Assembly: GCA_029204225.1 (NCBI GenBank)
Contig: CM055097.1
Location: forward strand, 40,428,920 to 40,492,919
Length of the DNA: 64,000 nucleotides
DNA from: Diphasiastrum complanatum
Taxonomy: Eukaryota; Streptophyta; Lycopodiopsida; Lycopodiales; Lycopodiaceae
Direction of reading: 5' to 3'
Positions 34,380-58,141 of the stretch are shown piece by piece. The stretch's first letter is position 1; each line of letters opens with the position of its first letter. The notes under the pieces were generated by a model that saw only the letters and a list, made by a program, of their open reading frames with translations, did no database searches and was not told where the DNA came from. The translations under genes and the position numbers were made by a program.

Positions 34380-35700
34380 TTAGGCCAAATTTATGTACAT
34401 AATGTGATTTCACATGTGGAGCATGTTCCCACATGTGAAGCATAGGCTAGGCTATCTTGTACATAATCTCAAGAGCCATTAAGGCAAATAGGCAAGTTTT
34501 CGAAGGTAAAATTCTTATATTCTAGCTTTTTTCAAGAGGTGCAATTTGATTGGATAGCCATAGATTTGTATGAGACCTTAAGAGGAGCCAAAGGACAAGT
34601 GGATGTACTCCCACATGTGTGAAATAGGTCAGGTCAGTCCAAGCCTCAAGCTCTTTTTATATACTCCAATTTAAAGAGGTCTTGAGGATTTTGCATCAAG
34701 CTTGTGTCTCTCTCTCTTTGCATGCATTTTGGTGGTTCTAGTGCTTCAATTAGTGTTATTACCTTTCTATGAGGTCTCTCTCTGTACATTAGGTTGTGGC
34801 TCACATGTGTCAGGCCTATTTGATCAATTTGTAGCTATCATTAGTACCAAGTAACAATGTTATTGAAATTTCATGTATCCTGAGGGGATAGGCTAACAAT
34901 AAGATTCAAATGTTAACATTAGGAAAATTTTTGGTTTGAAACTCATTGAAATGTCTACTTGCGGTTTGGACGCATCTTTCATTAGTGCACAAAATCAAGA
35001 TCTTGCAATACAAAAGAGCTATTGAAATTGATGGCATCAATTGCTTATTCTTTTAGATGTTTGTGTTAAGGATGCCATTGTTGGGGGCATTCCCAACAAA
35101 GTGTAAATAAATAAAATCATCCAATAAAATGTGTTGCGAGGGCATGGCATCCTGCGTGTATAAGCCCATGGCCCAATGAGCACGCAAATAAAGTTGTAAA
35201 TAAAATAAACATGACTTGGGCCTTGGAATTAAAATAAAACTAGAGGCCCAATGTCATTTTTAAACTTAGAGATTACTTTTTAGAGTTGGGTCCAAATTGG
35301 GACTCACACGAATCTTGTGATTTCTAATGTACTTTTTGTGGACCCTTGGATCAAGTTGGGTGCAAGATGAATGGATAGGATCATTGTGAATATTAGCCAA
35401 TAGGATTGAGGGGCAAGGGCCTTCCCCATTTTATAAAAAAGCACCATTTGTACACTATTTTCATGCTTAATGAGAAGGAGGAAACTCTACCAATTTTGGA
35501 AGAGAAGCATCCTCATTTGCAATTCAATGCTTGCTCTTGCTCTTGTTGTTTTCAATTGCTTTCAAGTTCATGCTTTTTGGTTTCAATAGTTTATGTTTCT
35601 CCTTTAGCAAGTATAATGTGCATTTGAGCTAACCTCCACCCTCACTCTCTATCTCTCTCTCTCTTTCTCTCTTCTCTTCTCAATCTCTTCTTTTCTATCC
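34380..35700 (+). repeat. Two LTR-like blocks (uncertain)
   Basis: Block one (about 34380-34900) has CACATGTG near 34421, 34439, 34612 and 34803, a TATATA near 34655 and a CT run 50 bases later, the layout of the LTRs described here. Block two (about 35090-35700) starts near TGTTGGGGGC, has AATAAA signals and a TTTTATAAAA at about 35432, followed by CT-rich sequence. Neither has a matched partner, primer-binding site or target duplication, so both calls rest on layout only. Confidence 0.35.
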
Positions 35701-35934
35701 CTTCCCTTCACCCAAATCATGATGAATGTTAGTGTAGAGGAGTAGAGTTAAAGGAGAATAGTGTTAGTGTAACTAAAAGTAGCATCTATGCATAGTTAGG
35801 TACCTATCCAGTGATCTAACCCTTGTTGACAGGCGGGAGGGCTATACTACGTAAGATCTTCGACCCTACAGCCATCAAGGATAAGTTGCATTCATCCTCC
35901 TACTCAAGCACAAGGTTGCCATGGTTGTCCTTCT

Positions 35935-36737
35935 CTTGGGCATTCTTCTTCTTGTAACACTCGGATGCAAAGTGTCATTTCTTACCACAGAAGAAACACT
36001 TTAGCTTCTTCTTGTCCTTCTTGCTCTTGCCTTTGGAACTTGATGCTCCATCCTTGCTCTCGACCTCCATGTCTTGGGTCTTTTTGGATGGAAACTTCTT
36101 CTTCTTGCATGTAAAATAAAACGTTAGCTTTTTCATCACCATTATTCAAAGATAACGAACCAATCCTATTCTTGATATGAAGCATTCTATTGATCTCCTC
36201 AGATACAAGCACACTATGAAGCTTTTCTATACTAGGAAGTAGATCTTGAATAGAAAAAGTTTAAACTAATTTAGAATACTCATTTCCTAATCCATTCAAA
36301 ATGATTTGAACTAACTCATTGTCTTGGATCTTATCACCTATAGAAGATAACTCTCTATTCAAATATTTGATCCTAAGAACATAATCTTGGGCACTTTCAT
36401 GCTTTGAAGTATTTGATTTCTTAGCATGAGTATTCTTAAAGTATTTTTGGATTCATAAATATATTTTAGTGAATCCCATGCCTCTTTGGATGAGCTACAA
36501 GATGCGATTTTTTTCAATAGCTCATTGCTTACATTTTAAGCAATGTAATGCCAATCTAGACCTCTTCTTGTACTTTACTAATTCTTGACCACCTTGAGAT
36601 TCTTCTTCCACATCAAGGACAATGTCATAAAGATCATGGAGTAAAGGCAAAGATTCCGTTCTAACTTTTCAAATGGCATAATTAGTGGATGTGAGCCTTT
36701 CATTGGCTTCAAGCAAAAAACCACTCATTGATGCCAT
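35935..36737 (-). pseudogene. Copia Gag with multiple stops
   Basis: ATG at 36737 opens a Gag that starts MASMSGFLLEANERLTSTNY, like Copia-2 Gag, but a TGA replaces the expected tryptophan soon after. Further stops and frame changes follow. The segment near 36390-36180 has SEEINRMLHIKNRIGSLSL and the end near 35950-36000 resembles a zinc knuckle with a stop inside. No Pol remains to the left. It is a dead, truncated copy. Confidence 0.8.
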
Positions 36738-37319
36738 TTTTTAGTGAAAAGACACTTGAAACATATATGGTTTCTCTTTGAGATCTGAACCTAAGATGTC
36801 TTCTAGCAATTGAAAGCTTATAGTCCTCACCCTATCACTCTTTGAACAAATCTAGAATGATGGATTAATAGATTTCAATCTCACACTTGCAAAATCACTC
36901 CTTAATCTATGGTTTTTGGCAATTTTTCTCTCTCAACTTCAATGCACACTCAAAACATCAAAGAATTAGCTTTATTGTACTTGAATCAAGCTTTAAATCA
37001 GCTATATGATTGATCTAAACCAAGAACAAATCAATGGAATAGAAACAATGCAAGAGAAAGCTTGAAAAATGCACTAAAAATTACTAGTTTTGGGTGTATG
37101 AAGCATATAATGCACCTTATTGCTCAGAACTGGTTTTGTACGGCCTCACACGTGTGGAAAGTACACCTACAGCCCACAACAAGATCTGGTGCAAAAATAT
37201 TGATTCTATCTATCCATTCAAACTCGCTACCTCAAGATTAGTTAGTTTCCAAAAACTTTCTAATTTGGGTGTAGTTTAAATTGATGCCATTAATGCTCTT
37301 GTATTTTTCTCTGATACCA

Positions 37320-37780
37320 TGTGAAAATACAGTTGATCTACCAATCTACACAAGATTAGAGCTCATTAGATCAATTCTACATCAACAAATCTAACAAGAA
37401 CAATCAATTATGATCAAAACTATGACTTGCTGGTTTCACACGTGTGAAAACCTATCAGAGTACAAACTAGTAGAGAATGAAGTACACTAAGATTAGAATC
37501 CAATAGAAGCATAAAATCACAAGACAAAAAGTGAAATTACTCAAGAAATGCTCCAAAACCACGATTTCACTTGCTTGTTGATTATGGCCAAATGAGGCTC
37601 TATATATACATGAGTGGGAGCTCGATCTTCTGCTGAGTCACCTGATCTGGCACGTGTGAGGGTGCCTAGTCACCAAAGGATCCATCAATCACATCAAACT
37701 TGGTTTATATTTGTCAATAAAGGCCTAAATAGTGTTTGTACTATTTTTTGGCAAGTAGATAAATGTATGAGGTCGACGGA
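37320..37780 (-). repeat. 5' LTR of the minus-strand copia, right end uncertain
   Basis: The LTR starts TGTGAAAATAC at 37320 beside a primer-binding site (37309-37319, minus strand TGGTATCAGAG, a perfect match to the standard site). It contains CACACGTGTG at 37437-37446 and a minus-strand TATATATA at 37601-37608. Its U3 end must lie between about 37700 and 37850, where it meets the opposite LTR. Confidence 0.7.
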
Positions 37781-38267
37781 TTTGGACCCATTCTAATTGG
37801 CTAATTTTCATACATTGCATCTAGACTAGAATTTCTAGGTTTTTTGATGAAGTACCAAGAAATTACCATTTAGGGCAAGTTTAGGGCAATTGGCCAAGTG
37901 ACATTTTGGTAGCTATAAATAGTAGTACCAGCATGGGAAAACTATCTATGTATTCTCATTTTATGTTGATAATTCATCTCTTTTGATTCTCTGTCCATCT
38001 CATGTGTATTTCTCAAGATATCTTAATGTCATTTTTGTTGTTGATCTTGCATCCACACGTGTGAAGGATAGTATGCTGCTGTTGTTGTACGTACAGGGAT
38101 AGCATCATGTTGGATCTTAGTGCTTATGATCAGATCTTAGTAATTTATAAAATTCTAGCATGTGTGAAGTGATGATTTCTATCTCTTAGCTAAATATAGA
38201 TGTGCACCCAAATTAGGCCAAGATCTTGTTGATCCATTAAGTGCATTTTGGATCTGTTTTTTTCACA
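37781..38267 (+). repeat. 5' LTR of a plus-strand copia, left end uncertain
   Basis: The LTR ends TTTTTCACA at 38267 and is followed at once by a primer-binding site. CTATAAATA at 37913-37921 is its TATA box, and CACACGTGTG lies at 38054-38063, 205 bases before the primer-binding site, the same distance as in Copia-2. The left end is not resolved. Confidence 0.7.
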
Positions 38268-38279
38268 TGGTATTAGAGC
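38268..38279 (+). other. Primer-binding site of the plus-strand copia
   Basis: TGGTATTAGAGC, identical to that of Copia-2, directly after the LTR. Confidence 0.88.
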
Positions 38280-38805
38280 AGGTTGCAGGCCAAAGTTGGA
38301 GTATTTGCCAAATCTTCCTAAATTATAGGGCCAAATTCCTTGAACCGTGGAGGTGGTTGATCTAGCTAGCCACCAACTTCGCAAAACTCTAAGATTAGGG
38401 GAAAATAGTCAATCATCTTCCTTATTACATGCTGGATTTTCACCTAACTTGAGAGGAGAAGAGCCCTATTGTACGTACAATCCATCATTCCATAGTGAGG
38501 AGATAGAATTTTTGGAGCAAATTGGCAATCTTGAGTTTTCTACACATTTATCTTGAGTTTTTGTAAATGCTTTGGTATCAAAACTTGATTCCACTTAATC
38601 TCTGATAATAGCTGTACTGGAGTCCATACCACACACGTGTGGGGCCGAAATTCCCTGTTTGATCAATGGTTTTGATTGCTCTTGATTGTGGATCCAATAT
38701 TGCTTTTCTAGATCAAGATCTTGTGACTAGTTTTGCAATAGATAGGTGTATCAATCAATCGATAACTCTTGGAGCCTTATGTAGGTTCAATTATGGTCCT
38801 TTGTA
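38280..38805 (+). repeat. Leader or nested LTR segment homologous to 57650-58110
   Basis: Shared blocks include CTTCCTTATTACATGCTGGA (38414 and 57711), a CCATAGTGAGGAGATAGA-like stretch, GAGTTTTTGT and a terminal TATGGTCCT...GTACTTT. A second CACACGTGTG is at 38631-38640 and a TGGTATCAAAAC near 38573. It may be the leader of the plus-strand element or a piece of another LTR; the data here do not decide. Confidence 0.55.
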
Positions 38806-39081
38806 TTGTACTTTCAACAGCTTGCTCAAATGGCTGCAATCAACTCTAATGTTCAGGACATTGATGTAGTCATCACTATACTCTCTAGTTTACCTCCAAC
38901 CTATGAGAATTGGGTAATGATTATAACCACACAAGTAAGGTTTACTCTTTCCAAGGTAATAACCATGCTACTCCATGAACAAAAAAAGAGGACAACAACC
39001 TCTAACAGATCAGAAAATCAAGTACTATTTATTAAGAAAGACTTCAAAGCAAAAAGAAGAAACCAAAAAAGCATGAAATAA
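38806..39081 (+). pseudogene. Copia Gag fragment
   Basis: The 91-codon frame reads QLAQMAAINSN, then VITILSSLPPTYENWVMIIT and VITMLLHEQKKR, the middle of copia Gag (UBN2 domain). It is cut at the right by a TA microsatellite. The same Gag segment occurs on the minus strand at 61902-62102. Confidence 0.8.
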
Positions 39082-39085
39082 ATAA

Positions 39086-39089
<4 letters not shown>

Positions 39090-39166
<77 letters not shown>
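39090..39166. repeat. TA then GA compound microsatellite
   Basis: About 25 TA units (39090-39140) followed without a gap by 13 GA units (39141-39166). Confidence 0.95.
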
Positions 39167-39511
39167 TCCTCAATAGCATATGCAAGGTGTCAACTCAGCA
39201 ATTCCAAGAGCGCTTGTTACAAATCTTCTCTACCATTTAGTCCACATGTCCATCATTTCATCTTGAAATAGGGCATGCATACAACAATCTACAACGATAC
39301 TCAACCAAGCTTTCAAAGGTTGTGCCCACTGGAGCAAACATTAGAAACAACCATCTTCCTCCAAATCAAAAGTGAACTATAAATAGGAATGAAAACAAGT
39401 TGATCCTATTTTCAAGCGCAATTGGTTGATAAATGTAGGTTTGCCAAGCCATATATACATACATGACAATAGAAGATAGGGTGCAACACCTCATCGTTGC
39501 AACTCCCCCTG

Positions 39512-39512
<1 letters not shown>

Positions 39513-39608
<96 letters not shown>
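39513..39608. repeat. CT then CA compound microsatellite
   Basis: About 31 CT units (to 39574) followed by 17 CA units. The frames crossing it are low complexity only. Confidence 0.95.
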
Positions 39609-39609
<1 letters not shown>

Positions 39610-39661
39610 TATTGCTATTTTTCACCTCAAACCTAAAAAAAGCCTAAAAGATTACAATCAG

Positions 39662-39663
<2 letters not shown>

Positions 39664-39717
<54 letters not shown>
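39664..39717. repeat. CT microsatellite
   Basis: About 27 CT units ending in the sequence GTGCGCGCGCGATCG. Confidence 0.95.
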
Positions 39718-39720
<3 letters not shown>

Positions 39721-39949
39721 CGCGCGCGATCGTGATGCACTCCTCTACTTCTCTCTTACCATTTTATACATTTCTCTTTCTAGAAACTTCACTTTCTAGA
39801 AATTTCTAAAGCCTCGTGTTCTCTCTAGAAATTATTAAAAGCACATGTCATTTTCAACCCACTTCAAGTGCATTTCAAATGCCCTTACATTTTAAGATAA
39901 ACGTGGACCAATGAGAATAGACAAAACGCTTTTTGTCTATCATTGCCCA

Positions 39950-39955
<6 letters not shown>

Positions 39956-40009
<54 letters not shown>
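39956..40009. repeat. CT microsatellite
   Basis: About 27 CT units. It is the fourth dinucleotide tract within 0.95 kb. Confidence 0.95.
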
Positions 40010-40013
<4 letters not shown>

Positions 40014-41660
40014 TTTTTATTTAGTGCTACCCCTAGCAATAAGAAATTGTAATTTGCTTATTGGGCAATGGTCCTTTTGGTGATTTTTGCACAAGTAGCA
40101 AATATTTCATGATTCCATACAGTAAACAAGAACATCTGCAAGAGATAGCATGGACTTCTAGAAATAACATATTACTCATGATTTCCTACAAAAAACAAAA
40201 AACAAGAACATGTGCTCGAGATAGCAGGACATGGTCACCTTAACAATCAGAAGGATAAAGAGAAAAAGATGCAGGAGAAATAAACACCATTGAAGTCTAC
40301 CATTCAGAAGAACTGATGCCTTGACCAAAAGTAGTAATAGGTTTTCACTGATTACACAGATCTGATAGAGAATGGATTCATTTTAAAAGATTCTGTGAAG
40401 AAACATGTGATTGGTGTTGTTTTACAACCCTGTGAACTAAACAGAATCATTTGCAGGTGGAATTTTGCAAGATGTTCCAGGTGGTTATTTTTCCAGGGTT
40501 TTGAGCAAGAGATTCAAACTCCCTACCCGGTGGCATAACTTTGCAAATATTCACTTTTAACTACTATCGTTGTGATTGTAGGCAGTTTCAACTCATGACA
40601 ACTTATCACATTCTTAGCTGTTATTGTTGAGTCTGGAAGCGCACAGATGTTTTAAAACGACCCCATGGCGTCTGCGTAAAGCAGAAAAATACTGTTTGAA
40701 CTTCATCAAAAAATTTGAATCACATGGAAAGTGTACTCACATGATTCAAAAACAGATTGAACAGTCTCCTATTATTTAAACAACCTTTGAAACCCATTAA
40801 GACCCCTTTCTTGTTGAAAAAAGCTAGTGATGCTTTCTGCTACTGGACTCTCACCATCTAGAATGCGGGACTCAATCATGAAAATCTTTCTATAAAATAG
40901 ACTCTTGCAAAGAATGAAGGATTGCTTACATGACTGGAAACTTTTACTATGATTCATGCAATCACATTGTAGGCAATCTCTAAGCTCAGCGAAGGTTGAA
41001 CAAAGTTGTGTGTTGTAACACTTGGATGCATTCACTAGGCCATATTTTTTACACCCTTCATTGACCACAGCAGCTGCTAACCACCAGATTTACCTTGATA
41101 GTGCCTAGCATCAACTTTTAACTTGTCAACTATTAATATTCCAATTATAATATGCATTCATAATGGGGAGGTTACTGTGGTATACAGGCAAGGTTGAACA
41201 AAATCTTATGTTTTTGGACACACATTCACTAGGCCATATTGGACACTCATTGTGGTGGATAACATGCCTTCGTAATTGGGAGGCTAGTCTGGTATACATG
41301 CAAGGAACACAACAGAAAGAAATCAAGTAGCTAGGCATCTTCTATAAGCAGGATATAATACCAAACCATCATGCCTAAACAGCCAATGGTCTTAGAAATC
41401 TTACCTGTTGCATGATATACATGAGTCAATACACAATATAACTAGAACAATAAGAGGAAAAAACAATTTCGCACAAGCTTTTATGCCACCACAAAATTAC
41501 ATGCAGTTGCATCACTTAACAAGATAGCTCATCATAGTAAACAATCACTAAAAGTTTGACTGGCTCTAACTATGACCGTATTAAGCATGCCATGCCAATG
41601 GTTGAGAATGTTGGACTAGTTTCAAGGGCATCGACCCTGTAAGCATTTCATCATGTTTAA
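40010..41660. other. Region downstream of CDC48, with a degenerate direct repeat
   Basis: No gene is recognised. A segment containing AAGGTTGAACAAA and ATTCACTAGGCCATATT occurs at about 40990-41075 and again at 41190-41255. A second pair (GGAGGxTAxTxTGGTATACAxGCAAGG) lies near 41167 and 41278. The two minus-strand frames in these repeats are not supported as genes. The CDC48 3' untranslated region should end in the right part of this stretch. Confidence 0.5.
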
Positions 41661-53723
<12,063 letters not shown>

Positions 53724-53759
53724 GTCGTCCACCTTCGCTCGCTCGCTCGATCGTTCGCT

Positions 53760-53774
53760 TTAGCACCGCTCCAT
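53760..53774 (-). CDS. Tiny upstream open reading frame in CDC48 leader
   Basis: On the minus strand ATG GAG CGG TGC TAA lies 37 bases before the CDC48 ATG, in another frame. If transcription begins upstream of 53774 this four-codon frame would be in the leader and could lower translation. Ribosomes would have little room to reinitiate. Its use is unproved. Confidence 0.35.
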   Translation of the reverse strand: MERC

Positions 53775-53866
53775 TGACGCCTCGAAGCTTTAAGCTCTAG
53801 AGAAAGAGCTTCTTCGGAAAACCGAAAGGCAAAAAGCAAAAGTGGAAACGCTACCCATTTTTATTA

Positions 53867-53876
53867 ATTTATTATA
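53867..53876 (-). promoter_or_regulatory. Possible TATA box of CDC48
   Basis: The minus strand reads TATAATAAAT about 145 bases upstream of the CDC48 ATG, which would place the transcription start near 53840 and give a leader of about 115 bases. The leader sequence is less AT-rich than its surroundings, as is common for plant 5' untranslated regions. Confidence 0.4.
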
Positions 53877-54185
53877 GGTAGGGTGAGAGCTTTAAAGGAA
53901 GGTCCTGTCCAAGGCATGCACCAAAAAATTTAATATTGTACACAACAAGCCAACCCAATGGGTGAAACCCACGTGGTGCTTTTGCTCTCACCAATGGGAA
54001 AGAGCCCATTCACATATGCAGCCATCACAAAAACCCAAGTACCTTTGCATTGTATGTTTGGGACTCGTTTATAGATAAGCTAACCATAGGGTAGCATCAT
54101 GCATCACACGATATGGTAAATACCCCTTTCACTAGAATAAGCACAGGCTCGCCGCTCTACATGCTATGTGCGCATCCACCAACGG

Positions 54186-54237
54186 TGCACCTTTAGTGAG
54201 AGAGTGTCCTTAGTGACACTCTCTCACTAAAGGTGCA
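54186..54237. repeat. Perfect 23-bp inverted repeat with 6-base loop
   Basis: Arms at 54186-54208 and 54215-54237 are exact reverse complements, beginning TGCACCTTTAGTGAGAG. The loop is CTTAGT. It lies about 460 bases upstream of the CDC48 ATG. It could be a foldback element end or a cruciform; no target duplication was seen. Confidence 0.9.
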
Positions 54238-54778
54238 TCATTGAATGTGCACTTGGCATTTATTGCCTGTGCGTTTTTCATCCTCAGGAATATAATACCT
54301 TATCATATAATACCTTATCACAAGACATATTACGTTGTTATCATCGGTCTCAATTGTCATTGGCAAGATTTTTAGGCTTTTTTGGGGGCTTATATTATTT
54401 TGCATAATATAGAGCCCCAAAAATTATATGTGGTTTTTTCACAAGTGAATGAGATACGTGCTCGTTTCGGATGTATCACGGGCAATTTGGGCGACGCTCC
54501 CTATTTCAAATAGCATCTCAACTCCATACCAAAGTTTTCCATAATAAACATATGCTCGTTACATATGATGGGGGCGTACTTTATTGAACAATGTAATCTT
54601 TCATTAGTTATGAAAAAGAGTCATCTTCCTAAGACCATAAGGGAGCAGAGGAACGAGATAACTATGTGCCATTTTGTAGAAATAGAGGAGAGCATTGAGC
54701 AGAAACTCAGGAAGAAGACATTAATGTGTACGGTCTTCTACATCATTTCGTAGAATATTTTTTGCTTTTTCATGAAAA

Positions 54779-54824
54779 AAAAGGAGGCGCCTCACACTGC
54801 GCAATCGCATGTGCGCCTCCTTTT
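54779..54824. repeat. 12-bp inverted repeat
   Basis: Arms AAAAGGAGGCGC (54779-54790) and GCGCCTCCTTTT (54813-54824) with a 22-base loop. It is followed by a T-rich run. Confidence 0.8.
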
Positions 54825-54856
54825 CTTTCCTTTTTTTTTTCAAAGTTTTTTAAATG

Positions 54857-54879
54857 CACCTTCCGTGATGCGGAAGGTG
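54857..54879. repeat. 9-bp inverted repeat
   Basis: CACCTTCCG (54857-54865) and CGGAAGGTG (54871-54879) flank a five-base loop. It lies only 33 bases from the previous hairpin. Confidence 0.8.
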
Positions 54880-55148
54880 AATGTAATATTTTATTTTTTT
54901 ACAAAAATCAATGCACAAGGCATCTACTTCGTCAATCTTTGATAAAACTTCTGATGCTAAATTTACACACACTTGATCTTCAATCTCTTGATCAACAATC
55001 TCTCAATTGTCAACCAAAATATGCAAATGGTATTCAATATATATATAAAGATGAAGAAAGTGCAAAGTGGATGTGCTGTTTGTAGGAGATCATGGGTGGC
55101 TGCAGTCGTTGTCAAGTCTGTTAGCACAGCTGCATGGGTGAGCGTAAA

Positions 55149-55468
55149 AAGGGTGCGACGTCAGCCTTCGCTGAAATGATCGTTGGTGAAGATGTGAAAA
55201 ATGCATCACTCTGATGAAATGCCATGGGATTTAATTTATAGGATGCCTTTGCTTTCTGGGACACCTTCGACATTTTGTAAGGTGTCGTCTTTTTCACCTG
55301 TCACCAAAACACGTGTAAAAACACAGTGTTGCGATTCTTTCGTCTTTTCTTCGTCTGTGAGAATTTACATGTAAATATGCAGACTGCGCGACAACACGAG
55401 TAAATATGTAGCATGAATGGAGGTAGATTAAAATGGGATTTAGGAGAGTAGAGGAAATAAATCCAACA
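55149..55468 (-). repeat. LTR-B: truncated inverted relative of LTR-A
   Basis: The minus strand begins TGTTGGATTTATTTCC and follows the first 320 bases of LTR-A closely, including the single GACAGG(C/T)GAAAAA unit. The similarity stops near 55149 and the rest of the LTR is absent. Orientation is opposite to LTR-A, 30.7 kb away. Confidence 0.85.
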
Positions 55469-55534
55469 GACTGGACCTGGATTTGAAAAAAATTGGTTGA
55501 GAGAGTTGACAAGTGATTCTCAATGGCTTAGGAG

Positions 55535-57190
55535 ATGAGTTCTCCAATTTGGTTCAAAGTTTTTGCATCCAAGACGCTTTGCCATATATGCTCCATAGTG
55601 TGCTTGTGGCAAGAAGGAGATGAGAGAGTAAATTTCTCATTCAAGGGCAAGAAGAAGACCAATGGATCCAAGAAGGATCAAGCAAAGCAGGCCAAGGAGG
55701 AGGATCAAGCATCAAGTTCAAGAGCAAAGGACAAGTCAAAGCTAAAATGCTTCTTTCATGGAAAGAAGAGGCATTTTGCATCCGAATGTTACAAGAGGCA
55801 AAGAGCACAAGAGGAGGAGGACAAACAAAGAAAACATGCACATGAAGAGGATGATAATGAAGGAGATGTATTCTTAATGGCATCTACATCCTCACCAACA
55901 AGCAATAGCAATTCAAGAGACACTTGGTGGATTGATAGTGGGGCTAGCTCCCACATGACTTGTGAGAAGGACTTTTTCTCAACATTACACTCATTCAATG
56001 ATGCTAAAAAGTTTGTCTTTACTGCAAGTGATGAATAGTGTAGGATAGATGGTGTTGGTACCATCTCTTTGTATCTAGAATCCTCAATAAGTATGGATCT
56101 AGAAAATGTCCTTTATGTACCATCAATTACCAAGAATATGCTTAGTGTTGGTCAACTTTTGAAAAGTGGCTTGGATGTCCAATTTAAGCATGGAGTTTGT
56201 TCTATTTTCAAGAATGATGTTTGCATTGCAAAAGGATTTGAACATGGAAGATTGTTTAAATTGGAAGCTAATATTGTAGGAAAAATACTAGGAATTCTCC
56301 TTCAGAGAACACGATGAAAGTTTGAATAAATCAAACTAATATTAGTGTCATCAATCGTGTCTAATTCTGGTCTATGTACTAATATAACAGTTTTTGATCT
56401 TGCTAGCATTGAGTAGGAGCATCGAATACTTTGAGGATCAGCCTCAAAGCATGAGAATTCCAAGGAGGTCCTCAATGACAAAGGCCGAGTCATCAGATTG
56501 CATGCAAATTGTCCATTCAAGTGTGCATCTTGCAAGGATGGAGAGCATTGGAGAGTCTACTATTTTTTAATACTTTCTGGATAGTATTAGTAGACATAAA
56601 GTGACTTGTTTCTTATCTTTAAGATTCATGGTGTTTAGTACTTTTTATGACAAGACAATGAAATTAGATGCTTTCAAATCTACATTTGTGGTTGACAAAG
56701 CAATTTCATTGGATAACTATTTTTGTAATAGTTTGAATAGAGTCATAAAAGTTGAAACATCATTTGTTTTGGAAATCTTTGTGCCCACATGCTTTGTGCA
56801 TGATCATTCCAATGTAAGGACCAAAGATTATCCTACTTCAATGATAGGAATAATGGTAATGTTTTGCTCTTCAAGTAGAGACTGTAGAATCTACATGTTT
56901 TCCACCAAAGAAGCTGTCAATGGTGGAAATGTGATCTTTCAAGAGTGAAAGATTTGTAAACTTGAAGAAGCACCTTTGTATCAACACCTTATTCAATTCA
57001 TTGATGGTTTGGAGTCAAGTCAAGTGGAGGAGCAATTTCAAGACCTGAGGACTCCAAGAAGAACCATGAGTATCAAGATGGAGCCATCAAGGCTAAATCA
57101 TATGGATCAAGCAAGGCAAGTTGTCTTTAGAAATATTATGTATGCACTTAATAGTTTAATTGATGTATCTTCAAGTGCTTAAAATTCCTT
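55535..57190 (+). pseudogene. Degraded plus-strand copia: Gag end, protease, integrase pieces
   Basis: The frame 55535-56038 holds a lysine-rich Gag tail, a zinc knuckle in which the second cysteine is histidine (C72-x2-H75-x4-H80-x4-C85), and the protease site WWIDSGASSHMT at residues 131-142. Frame 56069-56317 has LYVPSITKNMLSVGQLL, the usual link to integrase. Frame 56601-56948 ends with IYMFSTKEAVNGGNVIFQE, the integrase C-terminal landmark. The integrase core and RT are missing or scrambled. It is dead. Confidence 0.85.
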
Positions 57191-57409
57191 GGCTTGGCAT
57201 GATGTATAGTGTTTGAAGTGTGCTACATGTGTATAGACACATTTGTGGAACATCTTGTAAGGGATCCTTTAAGAGGTGGTGAAAAATCCTACATGGACAT
57301 CATTCTCTATTGGAGTCTCATAAGTTCCTTGTGTGTAGCTGGATTTTTTAGACAAAAGCATTCATTCATCTAGCAAGAGATTTGTAAATAGATCAAGCTA
57401 AATTTGAGG

Positions 57410-58130
57410 AGTGTTGTGAAGAATTGCCAAAAATTGGCAAATCTAACTTGATCAAAAACCATGTAGAATCATGGAAAATGTACATAAGTGAGTCCCACAC
57501 ATGTGAGTCCATGGAGCCACGTGGGAAACCTATCCTACTATAGGTTATATCAAGTCTAAATGGTTGGTCATGTCATTTTGGTAGTGATTCCTAGATTATA
57601 GGACCTACACCTAAGTTTAAGGTGAAAAATTGACTAATTAGTCACCTACTAGGCATGACTTTAGGAATTAGGCTAGGGTTGCAAATTAGGGCAAGAGAGC
57701 CAAGTTACCTTCCTTATTACATGCTGGAAATCCACCTAACTTCACAAAGGAAGTCACTTTTGCTATGTATTCCATCTCTCCATAGTGAGAAGATAGATTA
57801 TTTTTGGAGCTCATTGGCAATCTCGAGCTACTCCACTATGTACATTGAGTTTTTGTGATCCAAATGCAACCAAATCAATTTCTACTTGCTTCTCGGCTTG
57901 CAAACCGTACTACAACCTATAGTACACACATGTGAAGTTGGATTTGGTGATTGATCAATTATATTGATTGTTCTTGCTCGTTGTTTGTCAAATTGCCAAT
58001 CTAGATCGACTTTTTTATCTCTAGATTTTTGAAAGATTGCTAAGCAAGCATCCAATTACTCTTGTGGATCTTTTGTAGATCCATTTATGGTCCTAAAGTA
58101 TAGTACTTTAACATAATTTACCAACACAAT
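57410..58130 (+). repeat. Probable 3' LTR of the plus-strand copia
   Basis: A purine run TTTGAGGAG precedes TGTTGTGAAG at 57410, like a polypurine tract and LTR start. The part 57650-58110 is homologous to 38290-38830, including CTTCCTTATTACATGCTGGA. It contains CACATGTG near 57511 and 57931. The right end is not certain, since another element starts near 58140. Confidence 0.6.
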
Positions 58131-58141
58131 AACTAAGATAA

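Larger units (their letters stand above)
53880..55148. other. Upstream region of CDC48, no gene, three perfect hairpins
   Basis: Besides the hairpins listed separately, a direct repeat AATACCTTATCA occurs twice near 54290-54320. The plus-strand frames at 54565-54753 and 54726-55085 cross repeats and have no family. No other promoter element was recognised. Confidence 0.5.
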
